This document shows, one piece after another, positions 14,640-22,507 of a stretch of DNA of 64,000 nt. A model generated the notes under the pieces. It was not told where the DNA came from, searched no databases, and worked only from the letters and a program-made list of their open reading frames with translations. This DNA comes from Streptomyces showdoensis (lineage in GTDB: Bacteria > Actinomycetota > Actinomycetes > Streptomycetales > Streptomycetaceae): assembly GCF_039535475.1 (NCBI RefSeq), contig NZ_BAAAXG010000011.1, positions 1 through 64,000 of the forward strand. The letters run 5' to 3'. Within the stretch, counting starts at the first letter, position 1. Each line of letters opens with the position of its first letter. A program made the position numbers and the translations under genes.

Positions 14640-17246
14640 CTACCTCCGCATCACGACCGGCTCGTGCCGGCGCAGCAGCCGGGCGACGACGAAGCCGAGG
14701 ACCACACAGAGCACCACCAGCATCCCCATGTCGAAGAGCCAGGCGCCGACGGTGTGGTCCATCAGCGGGTCCGCCGTCTTCTCGCTCGGCGCGACGGCCC
14801 CGATGTCGATGGTCGCGCCCATCGCCGCGAACGCCCAGCGGGACGGCACCAGCCAGGCCAGCTGCTCCAGGACCGGCGTCCCTCGCACGTTCAGCAGGGC
14901 CCCGCAGAACACCACCTGCACGATGGCCAGGAGGACGAGCAGCGGCATCGTCACCTCCTCCTTGCGCACCAGCGCGGACACGAAGAGGCCGAGCATCATC
15001 GCGGTGAAGGCGAGCAGGGCGACGGCCAGCGTGAGCTCCACCAGCGCGGGCATCAGCACCCCCTGGCCGTCCGGCACGTTCAGCGGCACGCCGATCAGCG
15101 CGACCAGGGTCAGGACCACCGCCTGCACGATCGTGATCACCCCGAGGACCACGACCTTGGACATGAGGTACGCCGAGCGCGAGAGGCCGACGGCTCTCTC
15201 CCGGCGGTAGATCGTGCGTTCCTTGACCAGTTCCCGCACCGCGTTCGCGGCCCCGGTGAGGACACCGCCCACGCACAGGATCAGCAGCACGTTCAGCGTC
15301 GACTCGGGGCCGAGACTGCCCTCGGAGAGCGCCCGCGCCATCGCCCCCATCACGAAGGGCAGCGCGATCATGATGACCAGGAAGGTCCGGTCGGCGGCCA
15401 GGGCGGCCGTGTACCGCCGGACGAGCGTCCGCAGCTGCGACCACCAGCTCTGCGGCTTCGGCGGCGGCGGTGCGGCGGCGGGCGGAGCGCCGAAGGCCCC
15501 GGGCGCCGGCTGCCGCACCATGGCCTCGGCGATGTACTGCCGGTGGAAGCGGGAGGCGCGGTACTGGCCGGCCCAGTCGCGGGCCTTGTCGTTCTCGAAG
15601 GCCTCGAACGCCTCCGGCCACTGGTCGAAGCCGAAGAAGCCGAGGGTCTCGTCGGGCGGCCCGTAGTAGGCGACCCGGCCGCCCGGCGCGAGGACCAGCA
15701 GCCGGTCGCAGACGTCCAGGCTCAGCACGCTGTGGGTGACGACGATGACGGTGCGCCCGTCGTCGGCGAGTCCGCGCAGCATGTGCATCACCGAGCGGTC
15801 CATGCCCGGGTCGAGCCCGGAGGTCGGCTCGTCGAGGAAGAGCAGCGAGGGCTTGGTGAGCAGTTCGAGGGCCACGCTGACCCGCTTGCGCTGCCCGCCG
15901 GAGAGGCTGTGGATGGGCTGCCCGGCCCGTTCCACCAGGCCGAGCTCCCCGATCACCTCGTCCACCCGGGCGCGCCGCTCGGCCGCGGCCGTGTCCTCCG
16001 GGAAGCGCAGCTCGGCGGCGTACGAGAGGGCCCGGCGCACGGTGAGCTGGAGGTGCAGGATGTCGTCCTGCGGGACGAGGCCGATGCGCTGGCGCAGTTC
16101 CGCGTAGTCCCGGTAGAGGTCGCGGCCGTCGTAGAGCACCGTGCCCCGGTCGGCGGGCCGCTGCCCGGTCAGCGCGCCCAGCAGCGTCGACTTGCCCGCG
16201 CCGGACGGGCCGACGACGGCGAGCAGGCACTTCTGCCCGACGGGGAAGGACACGCCGTCGAGCAGGGTCTTGCGGCCGTGGTCCACGGTGACGTCGAGCT
16301 CCTGCACGTCGAGCGAGACCTCGCCGGTGTCGGTGAACTCGACGAGGTTGCCGCCGATCAGGCAGAACGCGCAGTGCCCGATGCCGACGATGTCCTCCGC
16401 GGTCACCCGGGCGTGGTCGACGGGGCTGCCGTTGAGGAAGGTTCCGTTGTGGCTGCCGAGGTCGTGGATCCAGTACGTGCCGTCGGGCGCCGCCCGCAGC
16501 TCGGCGTGCCGCCGCGAGACCGTCAGATCGTCGACGACCAGGTCGTTGTCGGGCGCCCGCCCGATCCGGACGCTGCGCGCGGGCAGCGGCCGGACGGAGG
16601 TCGGCTGCCGGAAGGTGCCGGTGCGGGCGGGGTACGAGACGGAGGACGGGCGCGGGGCCACGGGGGGCGGGGCGGGCGCGGGCTCGTACGGCGCCGGTGC
16701 CGGCTCGTACGGCAGGGGAGCGGGATCGGCGACGGCGTCGGGCTCGCGGGGCGGGGGCTCGTACGGGGCGGGCGCGGGCTCGCGGGGCGCGGGCTCGTAG
16801 GGGGCCGGCTCGTAGGACGCCGGCTCGGGAACCGGATCGTACGATGCCGGCGCCGGCTCCGGCGTAGGTGCGGGCGGGGGTGAAGGCGCGGGTGGCGGAG
16901 GCGGAGGGGCGGGAGCCTGCGCCCGCGCCGGTGCCGACAGGACCGCCACCGGACCGTCCGAGGGGTGGCCGAAGCGGATGACCGTGCCCGGGCCGACCGC
17001 GCTCAGGTGCACCCGTCGGTCGTCGGTGAAGGTGCCGTTCGTGCTGCCCTCGTCCTCGACGGTCCACTGGCCGCCGGCCGCTCGCAGCACGGCGTGGTGC
17101 CATGACGTCCGGGCATCGGCCAGGACGAAGTCGCTGGTGGGGTCGCGTCCGATGCGATAGACGCGGCTCGGGTTCATCAGGGTCGCGTCCCCGCCGATCT
17201 CCAGGACCAGCTCGGGCGCGGCGGGCGCGACGGGCCGCTCTCCCAT
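14640..17246 (-). CDS. ABC exporter with two FHA domains (Rv1747-like)
   Basis: The 868-residue fusion contains FHA1 (about 28-95, RIGRDPTSDFVLADARTSWHH), a Pro/Tyr/Glu repeat linker of YEPAP units (about 105-205), FHA2 (about 225-295, RIGRAPDNDLVVDDLTVSRRH), an ABCG/White-type ATPase (Walker A GPSGAGKST, signature LSGGQRKRVS, Walker B LLFLDEPTSGLD) and six C-terminal helices. The order matches mycobacterial Rv1747, which is phosphorylated by PknF and takes part in cell-envelope export. The cargo here is unknown. No ribosome site is seen; TAAGAT ends six bases before the ATG, so the message is probably leaderless. Confidence 0.88.
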   Translation of the reverse strand: MGERPVAPAAPELVLEIGGDATLMNPSRVYRIGRDPTSDFVLADARTSWHHAVLRAAGGQWTVEDEGSTNGTFTDDRRVHLSAVGPGTVIRFGHPSDGPVAVLSAPARAQAPAPPPPPPAPSPPPAPTPEPAPASYDPVPEPASYEPAPYEPAPREPAPAPYEPPPREPDAVADPAPLPYEPAPAPYEPAPAPPPVAPRPSSVSYPARTGTFRQPTSVRPLPARSVRIGRAPDNDLVVDDLTVSRRHAELRAAPDGTYWIHDLGSHNGTFLNGSPVDHARVTAEDIVGIGHCAFCLIGGNLVEFTDTGEVSLDVQELDVTVDHGRKTLLDGVSFPVGQKCLLAVVGPSGAGKSTLLGALTGQRPADRGTVLYDGRDLYRDYAELRQRIGLVPQDDILHLQLTVRRALSYAAELRFPEDTAAAERRARVDEVIGELGLVERAGQPIHSLSGGQRKRVSVALELLTKPSLLFLDEPTSGLDPGMDRSVMHMLRGLADDGRTVIVVTHSVLSLDVCDRLLVLAPGGRVAYYGPPDETLGFFGFDQWPEAFEAFENDKARDWAGQYRASRFHRQYIAEAMVRQPAPGAFGAPPAAAPPPPKPQSWWSQLRTLVRRYTAALAADRTFLVIMIALPFVMGAMARALSEGSLGPESTLNVLLILCVGGVLTGAANAVRELVKERTIYRRERAVGLSRSAYLMSKVVVLGVITIVQAVVLTLVALIGVPLNVPDGQGVLMPALVELTLAVALLAFTAMMLGLFVSALVRKEEVTMPLLVLLAIVQVVFCGALLNVRGTPVLEQLAWLVPSRWAFAAMGATIDIGAVAPSEKTADPLMDHTVGAWLFDMGMLVVLCVVLGFVVARLLRRHEPVVMRR

Positions 17247-17252
17247 GTCGGC

Positions 17253-17258
17253 ATCTTA
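17253..17258 (-). promoter_or_regulatory. -10 box of a probable leaderless message for the FHA-ABC operon
   Basis: On the minus strand TAAGAT is followed by six bases and then the ATG at 17246. This matches the TAnnnT consensus at the distance expected if transcription starts at the A of the ATG. Confidence 0.5.
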
Positions 17259-17363
17259 ACGTCGGACGCCGGTCCCTGCCCGGGAGAGGCGCCGGTATGG
17301 TGGTCGCCCCGCCCGCCCCCGCCGGGCAGGGCGGAGGACGTGCGGGAACGAGGAGGAGAGACC

Positions 17364-17972
17364 GTGCCGAAGGGTGTCACCAGGCGCCGGCCGCGTACCC
17401 GCGCGGCCCTGCTCGAGGCGGCCCTGGAGACCTTCGCCGAGCACGGTTTCCACGCCGCCTCGATCGAGCAGATCTGCGACCGCGCCGGATTCACGCGCGG
17501 CGCCTACTACTCGAACTTCGCCAGCAAGGAAGAGCTCTTCCTCGCCCTCTTCGACGAGCACGGCGAGCGGATCGTGCGCCGCCTCGCCGAGTCCGTCGAC
17601 GCCCTCGGGCCCGAGGAGTGCACGCTGGAGCGGATCGCGGAGCTGGCCTCCCGGGTGGAGCCGGACGAGCGGGACTGGTACCTGGTCAGCACGGAGTTCA
17701 CCCTGCACGCCATCCGCGACCCGCAGGCGGCCTGGGTGCTCGCCCGGCACGACGCGGCGCTGCGGGCCGAGATCGCCCGTGGCATCGCGCTGGTGCTCCG
17801 CCGGGCCGGCCGCGAACTCACCGTGGACGCCGACCGGTTCGCCCGGATGGTCGTGGCCCTGCGCGAGGGCGGTCTCGCGCAGAGCTACGTCGAACCGGCC
17901 GCGCTGCCGCCGGGAACGCTCGAACGGGACTTCCTCGCCCCGCTGCTGGAGTCCTGCACCCGCCCGGTGTGA
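17364..17972 (+). CDS. TetR-family regulator
   Basis: The 202-residue protein has a standard TetR DNA-binding head (about 8-55: RAALLEAALETFAEHGFHAA, then ICDRAGFTRGAYYSNFASKE). The C-terminal ligand domain is not assigned. I use the GTG at 17364, placed behind GGAGGAGAG, rather than the GTG at 17340. A TATGGT box at 17296-17301 may be its -10. It is divergent from the FHA-ABC operon across 117 bases, so that operon is a candidate target. Confidence 0.82.
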   Translation: MPKGVTRRRPRTRAALLEAALETFAEHGFHAASIEQICDRAGFTRGAYYSNFASKEELFLALFDEHGERIVRRLAESVDALGPEECTLERIAELASRVEPDERDWYLVSTEFTLHAIRDPQAAWVLARHDAALRAEIARGIALVLRRAGRELTVDADRFARMVVALREGGLAQSYVEPAALPPGTLERDFLAPLLESCTRPV

Positions 17973-18004
17973 GGCGCCGGAGCGCCGCCTCCGCGCCGGC
18001 GCAC

Positions 18005-18150
18005 GGCCCGGGCCGGAGTGCCGCCCCCGGGCCGAAGTGCCGCTCTTGGGCGGCAGTACCGCCCCGGGCCCGGAGTACCGCCCCTGGGCCGCAGTGCCGC
18101 CCTGGCCCGGAGTGTGCCGCCCCCGGCCCGGAGCGCGGCCCCGGGCCGGG
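18005..18150. repeat. Degenerate GC-rich tandem repeat between convergent genes
   Basis: Units close to CGGGCCGGAGTGCCGCCCC, 20-25 bases long, recur about six times with small changes between the TetR and aldolase stops. I see no reading frame in it. It may act as a transcription barrier or be a slippage product. Confidence 0.6.
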
Positions 18151-18158
18151 CGGCGGCC

Positions 18159-18965
18159 TCAGTCGAACAGGTCCGGGTCCGAGGCCGTGATCTGGTCCCA
18201 CAGCGGCCGGGCCTGGAACCAGCCGGCCAACGGTGTGCCCAGCTGCCCCCGGGTGAGCAGCGCGGTCTCCCGGTCGATGAGCCGGGGCGTGCCCGCGGCC
18301 ATCGCCAGCAGCTGGGCCTGGCAGGAGCGTTCCATGGTGACGAACCACCACACCGCCTCGGCGACCGACTGCCCGACGGTGAGCAGCCCGTGGTTCCTCA
18401 GGACGACCGCCTTGTACCCGGCGAGCGCCTTCGCGACCCGCCGGCCCTCCTCCAGCTCGTTGACGACGCCCCGGTAGTCGTCGTAGATCCCGTGGTCCTC
18501 GAAGAACGCGCAGGCGTCCTGGGTGATCGGGTCGAGCGGGACGCCCAGGCTGGAGAAGGCCTTTCCGTGCAGGGAGTGCGCGTGCGCGGCGGCGATCGCG
18601 TCGGGCCGGGCCGCGTGCACCTGCGCATGGATGACGAACGCGGCCCGGTTGACCGGGCGGCGGCCGTCGAGGACCCGGCCCTCGTGGTCCACCCGGATCA
18701 GGTCGGAGGCCTTGATCTGGAGGAAGCTCATGCCGAAGGGGTTGACCCAGAACGTGTCCGGTTCCCCCGGGTCGCGCACGGTGAGGTGCCCGGCGACGCC
18801 CTCGGAGAACCCGAAGCGCCCGAAGATCCGGAATCCGGCGGCCAGTTGCTCCTTGCGGTACCGGCGCTCCTCCTCGACGGAGTCGAAGCGCGGTGGCAGC
18901 GGAAGGGTGACCCCGTCCGGAAGCGGGCCGACGGCGGCGGCGAGCGCGGGCGGCAGGGTGCTCAT
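18159..18965 (-). CDS. Class II aldolase/adducin family protein
   Basis: The 268-residue protein is a zinc-dependent aldolase-type enzyme. The metal-site histidines are in IAAAHAHSLHGKAF (about 125-138) and in VVLRNHGLLTVGQSVAEA (about 188-205); the GHLTVRDP and NPFGMSF blocks are typical. Such proteins act on sugar phosphates or aldol acids, or lost catalysis; substrate is not visible. GGGAGG precedes the ATG well. It is convergent with TetR, and ThuA follows on the other side, so a sugar-related setting is possible. Confidence 0.82.
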   Translation of the reverse strand: MSTLPPALAAAVGPLPDGVTLPLPPRFDSVEEERRYRKEQLAAGFRIFGRFGFSEGVAGHLTVRDPGEPDTFWVNPFGMSFLQIKASDLIRVDHEGRVLDGRRPVNRAAFVIHAQVHAARPDAIAAAHAHSLHGKAFSSLGVPLDPITQDACAFFEDHGIYDDYRGVVNELEEGRRVAKALAGYKAVVLRNHGLLTVGQSVAEAVWWFVTMERSCQAQLLAMAAGTPRLIDRETALLTRGQLGTPLAGWFQARPLWDQITASDPDLFD

Positions 18966-19124
18966 GGTTCCTCCCCGGAGGTGCGGTGGGCGCGGCGGGC
19001 GGGCCAGAAGATACAGAGGTGTATCCGATACGACAATGACTCCACCGCTCAGCCGGGAGACGCCGGCGGCGGATCGCCCTTGCGGTGCGGGGAGCTCGCT
19101 GGCTACGGTCGCACCCGGCAGTCA

Positions 19125-19136
19125 GAAAGCGCTTGC
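19125..19136. promoter_or_regulatory. LacI-family-type operator upstream of the ThuA gene
   Basis: GAAAGCGCTTGC has the perfect core AAGCGCTT (19127-19134) with the central CG step typical of LacI-family operators. It is 37 bases before the ThuA start. No LacI gene lies in this window, so the regulator would act from elsewhere. Confidence 0.4.
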
Positions 19137-19172
19137 TATGCGGCGCGCGCAGCGGCACACACCAGGAGCAGC

Positions 19173-19844
19173 GTGAGCGACACCCGGGACGTCCTCGTCT
19201 ACACCCGCACCACCGGATACCGCCACGACTCCATCCCCGCCGGAGCCGCGGCGCTCACCGCACTCGCCGCCGCGGCGGGCCGCCCCGCCGAGACCACCGA
19301 GGACCCCGGCGCCTTCACCCCCGCCCGCCTCGCCCGCTGCGCCGCCGTCGTCCTCCTGTCGACCACCGGGACCGTGCTCACGGACGCGGGCCGCGCCGCC
19401 CTCGAAGCGTACGTACGGGGTGGCGGCGGGCTGCTCGCCGTGCACGCGGCGGCCAACGCCGAACCCGAGTGGCCGTTCTACGGCGAGCTGCTCGGCACCC
19501 GCTTCGACGGCCACCCCGAGATCCAGCCGGGCGCCGTGTGCGTGGACGCCCCCGGGCACCCGGCGACGACCTGCCTGCCGGCCCGCTGGGAGTGGACCGA
19601 CGAGTGGTACAACTTCACCGCCAACCCCCGGGACACCGGCGTCCGCGTCCTCGCCCGCGCCGACGAGACGGCCTACCGGGGCGGCACCCTCGGCGCCGAC
19701 CACCCCCTGGTCTGGTCCCGCGAGACCGGCCCGGGCGGCGGCCGCTTCCTGTTCACCGCCCTCGGCCACGCCGCGGAGGCGTACGCGGACCCCGCCTTCC
19801 GCGCCCACCTGGCGGGCGCCCTGCGGTGGGTGGCCGGCGGCTGA
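19173..19844 (+). CDS. ThuA-like domain protein (class I glutamine amidotransferase-like fold)
   Basis: The 223-residue protein has the ThuA signature: a beta strand start (VLVYTRTTGYRHDSI), then LLAVHAAANAEPEWPFYGEL with GHPEIQPGAV, and a conserved LVWSRETGPGGGRFLFTALGH near the end. ThuA proteins are linked to trehalose and other sugar use, with an uncertain reaction. GTG at 19173 follows AGGAG by five bases. The upstream LacI-type operator supports sugar control. No signal peptide is seen. Confidence 0.83.
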   Translation: MSDTRDVLVYTRTTGYRHDSIPAGAAALTALAAAAGRPAETTEDPGAFTPARLARCAAVVLLSTTGTVLTDAGRAALEAYVRGGGGLLAVHAAANAEPEWPFYGELLGTRFDGHPEIQPGAVCVDAPGHPATTCLPARWEWTDEWYNFTANPRDTGVRVLARADETAYRGGTLGADHPLVWSRETGPGGGRFLFTALGHAAEAYADPAFRAHLAGALRWVAGG

Positions 19845-19855
19845 CCGCACGGCCC

Positions 19856-19976
19856 CCGCCGGCCGCCCCGGCGCGTCACCCCTCCGCCCCGCCGGCCGCC
19901 CCGGCGCGTCACCCCTCCGCCCCGCCGGCCGCCCCGCCGGCCGCCCCGGCGCGTCACCCCTCCGCCCCGCCCCGAT
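19856..19976. repeat. 33-base tandem repeat between ThuA and aldehyde dehydrogenase genes
   Basis: The unit (GCCGGCCGCCCCGGCGCGTC plus ACCCCTCCGCCCC) is present three times. The third copy carries an extra GCCGGCCGCCCC. The array fills most of the gap between genes and has no convincing frame. Confidence 0.75.
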
Positions 19977-20036
19977 TGCGCCCGGCGCCCGGGCACGAAA
20001 GGTTTCCGGAGGGGGCGCAGGCCAGGAGGAGACGAC

Positions 20037-21428
20037 ATGGGCATCGCCACCGTGAACCCGGCGACCGGCGAGACGCTGCGCACCTACGAGGCCCACGGGC
20101 CCGCCGAGGTCGAACGCCGGATCGACGCCGCCCACGAGGCGTACCGCCAGTACCGCACCACCCCCTTCGCCGAGCGCGCCCGGCTGATGCGGGCCGCCGC
20201 GACCCTCCTCGACGAGGACACCGACGACATCGCCCGCACGATGACCGTCGAGATGGGCAAGCCGATCGCGGCCGCCCGCGCCGAGGCAGCCAAGTGCGCC
20301 AGGACGATGCGCTGGTACGCCGAACACGCCGAGGCCCTGCTCGCCGACGAGCACCCCGACGAGCACGACGTCCAGGACGCCGGGGCCGACCGGGCCCGGG
20401 TCCACTACCGGCCGCTCGGCCCGGTCCTCGCCGTCATGCCGTGGAACTTCCCGCTCTGGCAGGTGATCCGCTTCGCCGCGCCCGCGCTGATGGCGGGCAA
20501 CACCGGGCTCCTCAAGCACGCCTCGAACGTCCCCCAGACCGCCCTCTACCTCGGCGAGCTGTTCCGCCGGGCCGGCTTCCCCGAGGGCTGCTTCCAGACC
20601 CTGCTGATCGGCTCGGGCGCCGTCGAGGGCGTCCTGCGCGACCCGCGGGTCGTCGCCGCGACCCTCACCGGCAGCGAACCGGCCGGCCGCTCCGTCGCCG
20701 CGATCGCCGGCGACGAGGTCAAGAAGACCGTCCTCGAACTGGGCGGCAGCGACCCGTACATCGTCATGCCCTCCGCCGACATCCCGCGCGCCGTGAAGAC
20801 CGCCGTCACCGCGCGGGTCCAGAACAACGGGCAGTCCTGCATCGCCGCCAAGCGGTTCATCGTCCACCGGAACGTCTACGACGACTTCGCCGAACGCTTC
20901 ACCGCCGCCATGAACGCCCTCACCGTCGGCGACCCCCTCGACGAGGACACCGACGTCGGCCCGCTCGCCACCGAGCAGGGACGGGCCGACCTGGAGGTCC
21001 TCGTCGACGACGCCGTACGCCGGGGGGTCACCGTGTTGTGCGGGGCGGGCCGCCCCGAGGAGCTGCCGCGCGGCTGGTTCTACCGGCCGACCGTGCTCAC
21101 CGGCATCACCCCGGAGATGCGCATCCACCGCGAGGAGACCTTCGGCCCCGTCGCCACCCTCTACCCGGTCGCCGACATCGAGGAGGCCGTCGCCGTCGCC
21201 AACGACTCGCCCTTCGGCCTCAGTTCCAACGTGTGGACCCGCGACGACGAGGACATCGCCTTCTTCGTCCGCGACCTGGAGGCCGGCGGCGTCTTCGTCA
21301 ACGGCATGACCGCCTCCCATCCCGCACTGCCCTTCGGCGGCGTGAAGCGCTCCGGTTACGGCCGCGAGCTCTCCGGCCACGGCATCAAGGAGTTCTGCAA
21401 CGTGACGACGGTCTGGCAGCGCGGCTGA
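20037..21428 (+). CDS. NAD(P)-dependent aldehyde dehydrogenase, succinate-semialdehyde dehydrogenase type
   Basis: The 463-residue enzyme has the catalytic Cys in NNGQSCIAAKRF (about residue 267), the general-base Glu in TVLELGGSDPYIVM, and the cofactor and oxyanion region MPWNFPLWQVIR. Its length and VEMGKPI motif fit the GabD/Sad subgroup that turns succinate semialdehyde to succinate. Start is the ATG at 20037 after GGAGGAGACGAC. It stands alone behind a repeat array, so pathway context is lacking. Confidence 0.85.
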   Translation: MGIATVNPATGETLRTYEAHGPAEVERRIDAAHEAYRQYRTTPFAERARLMRAAATLLDEDTDDIARTMTVEMGKPIAAARAEAAKCARTMRWYAEHAEALLADEHPDEHDVQDAGADRARVHYRPLGPVLAVMPWNFPLWQVIRFAAPALMAGNTGLLKHASNVPQTALYLGELFRRAGFPEGCFQTLLIGSGAVEGVLRDPRVVAATLTGSEPAGRSVAAIAGDEVKKTVLELGGSDPYIVMPSADIPRAVKTAVTARVQNNGQSCIAAKRFIVHRNVYDDFAERFTAAMNALTVGDPLDEDTDVGPLATEQGRADLEVLVDDAVRRGVTVLCGAGRPEELPRGWFYRPTVLTGITPEMRIHREETFGPVATLYPVADIEEAVAVANDSPFGLSSNVWTRDDEDIAFFVRDLEAGGVFVNGMTASHPALPFGGVKRSGYGRELSGHGIKEFCNVTTVWQRG

Positions 21429-21477
21429 CCGCGCGGGCCACCACCGTGCCGCCCCTCCGAGGGCCGCCGCGCCCTCG

Positions 21478-22488
21478 TCAGGCCCGGGTCCACTCCAGGA
21501 GTCGCTCCGCCGGCCAGGTGTTGATCACGCGCTCCGCGGGCACCCCGCACTCCTCCGCCCGTGCGCAGCCGAGGATCTGCCACTCCAGCTGGCCCGGCGC
21601 GTGGGCGTCCGTGTCCACGGCGAAGTCGACCCCGGCGTCCACCGCGAGCCGCAGCAGCCGGCGCGGCGGGTCGAGGCGCTCGGGGCGGCTGTTGATCTCC
21701 ACCGCGGTGCCCGCCTCGGCGCAGGCGGCGAAGACCCGTTCCGCGTCGAACTCCGACTCGGGCCGCAGCCGCCCGCCGCTCACCAGCCGCCCGGTGCAGT
21801 GCCCGAGCACGTCCATCAGCGGATCGCGGACCGCCCGCTCCATCCGGCGGGTCATCGCCCGCGCGTCCATCCGCAGCTTCGAGTGCACCGAACCGACCAC
21901 CAGGTCGAGCCGGTCCAGGAGGGCGGGCTCCTGGTCGAGGGAGCCGTCCTCCAGGATGTCGCACTCGATCCCGGTGAGCAGCCGGAACGGCGCCCACCGC
22001 TCGTTCAGCTCCGCCACCAGCTCCAGTTGCTCGCGCAGCCGCTCGGGGGAGAGCCCGCGGGCCACCTTCAGGCTGGGCGAATGGTCCGTCAGGACCGCCC
22101 ACGCGTGCCCGATCCGGGCCGCGGTGCGCCCCATGTCCTCGACGGTGCTGCCGCCGTCCGACCAGTCCGAGTGGAGGTGGCAGTCGCCGCGCAGCGCCGC
22201 CCGCAGCGCCTCGCCGCCCCGCACCTCCGGCAGCGTGATCTCCCGCTCCAGGCGCTCCAGGTAGTCCGGCACCCGCCCGTCGAGCGCCTCGCGCACGACG
22301 GCCGCCGTCTTCGGCCCGATGCCCTTCACCGACTCCAGGGTCCCCGCCGCCGCCCGCCGCGCCACCTCCTCCGCGCCGAGCGCCGTCACCGCCGCCGACG
22401 CCGTACGGAAGGCGCGGACGCGGTACGTGGGTGCCTGCCCGCGCTCCAGCAGGAACGCGATCCGCTCCAGCGCCGCCACCGGGTCCAT
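21478..22488 (-). CDS. PHP-domain metal hydrolase with N-terminal helix-hairpin-helix (PolX-tail-like)
   Basis: The 336-residue protein joins a DNA-binding helix-hairpin-helix region (ESVKGIGPKTAAVV, about 51-64) to a PHP domain. Metal-binding motifs are DCHLHSDWSDG, AVLTDHS, the IECDILEDG strand and the terminal VDTDAHAP. This is the C-terminal half of bacterial PolX without the polymerase, often named PHP domain protein; a phosphoesterase or exonuclease role is inferred. ATG at 22488 follows GGAGGAGG. It starts 19 bases after the SpoIIE gene, so both are probably co-transcribed. Confidence 0.8.
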   Translation of the reverse strand: MDPVAALERIAFLLERGQAPTYRVRAFRTASAAVTALGAEEVARRAAAGTLESVKGIGPKTAAVVREALDGRVPDYLERLEREITLPEVRGGEALRAALRGDCHLHSDWSDGGSTVEDMGRTAARIGHAWAVLTDHSPSLKVARGLSPERLREQLELVAELNERWAPFRLLTGIECDILEDGSLDQEPALLDRLDLVVGSVHSKLRMDARAMTRRMERAVRDPLMDVLGHCTGRLVSGGRLRPESEFDAERVFAACAEAGTAVEINSRPERLDPPRRLLRLAVDAGVDFAVDTDAHAPGQLEWQILGCARAEECGVPAERVINTWPAERLLEWTRA

Positions 22489-22507
22489 CGGCCGCACCCT
22501 CCTCCGG

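Noticed and set aside
18005..18150. CRISPR-like array
   Set aside because: Units are degenerate and directly adjacent, without unique spacers, and there are no cas genes in the window.
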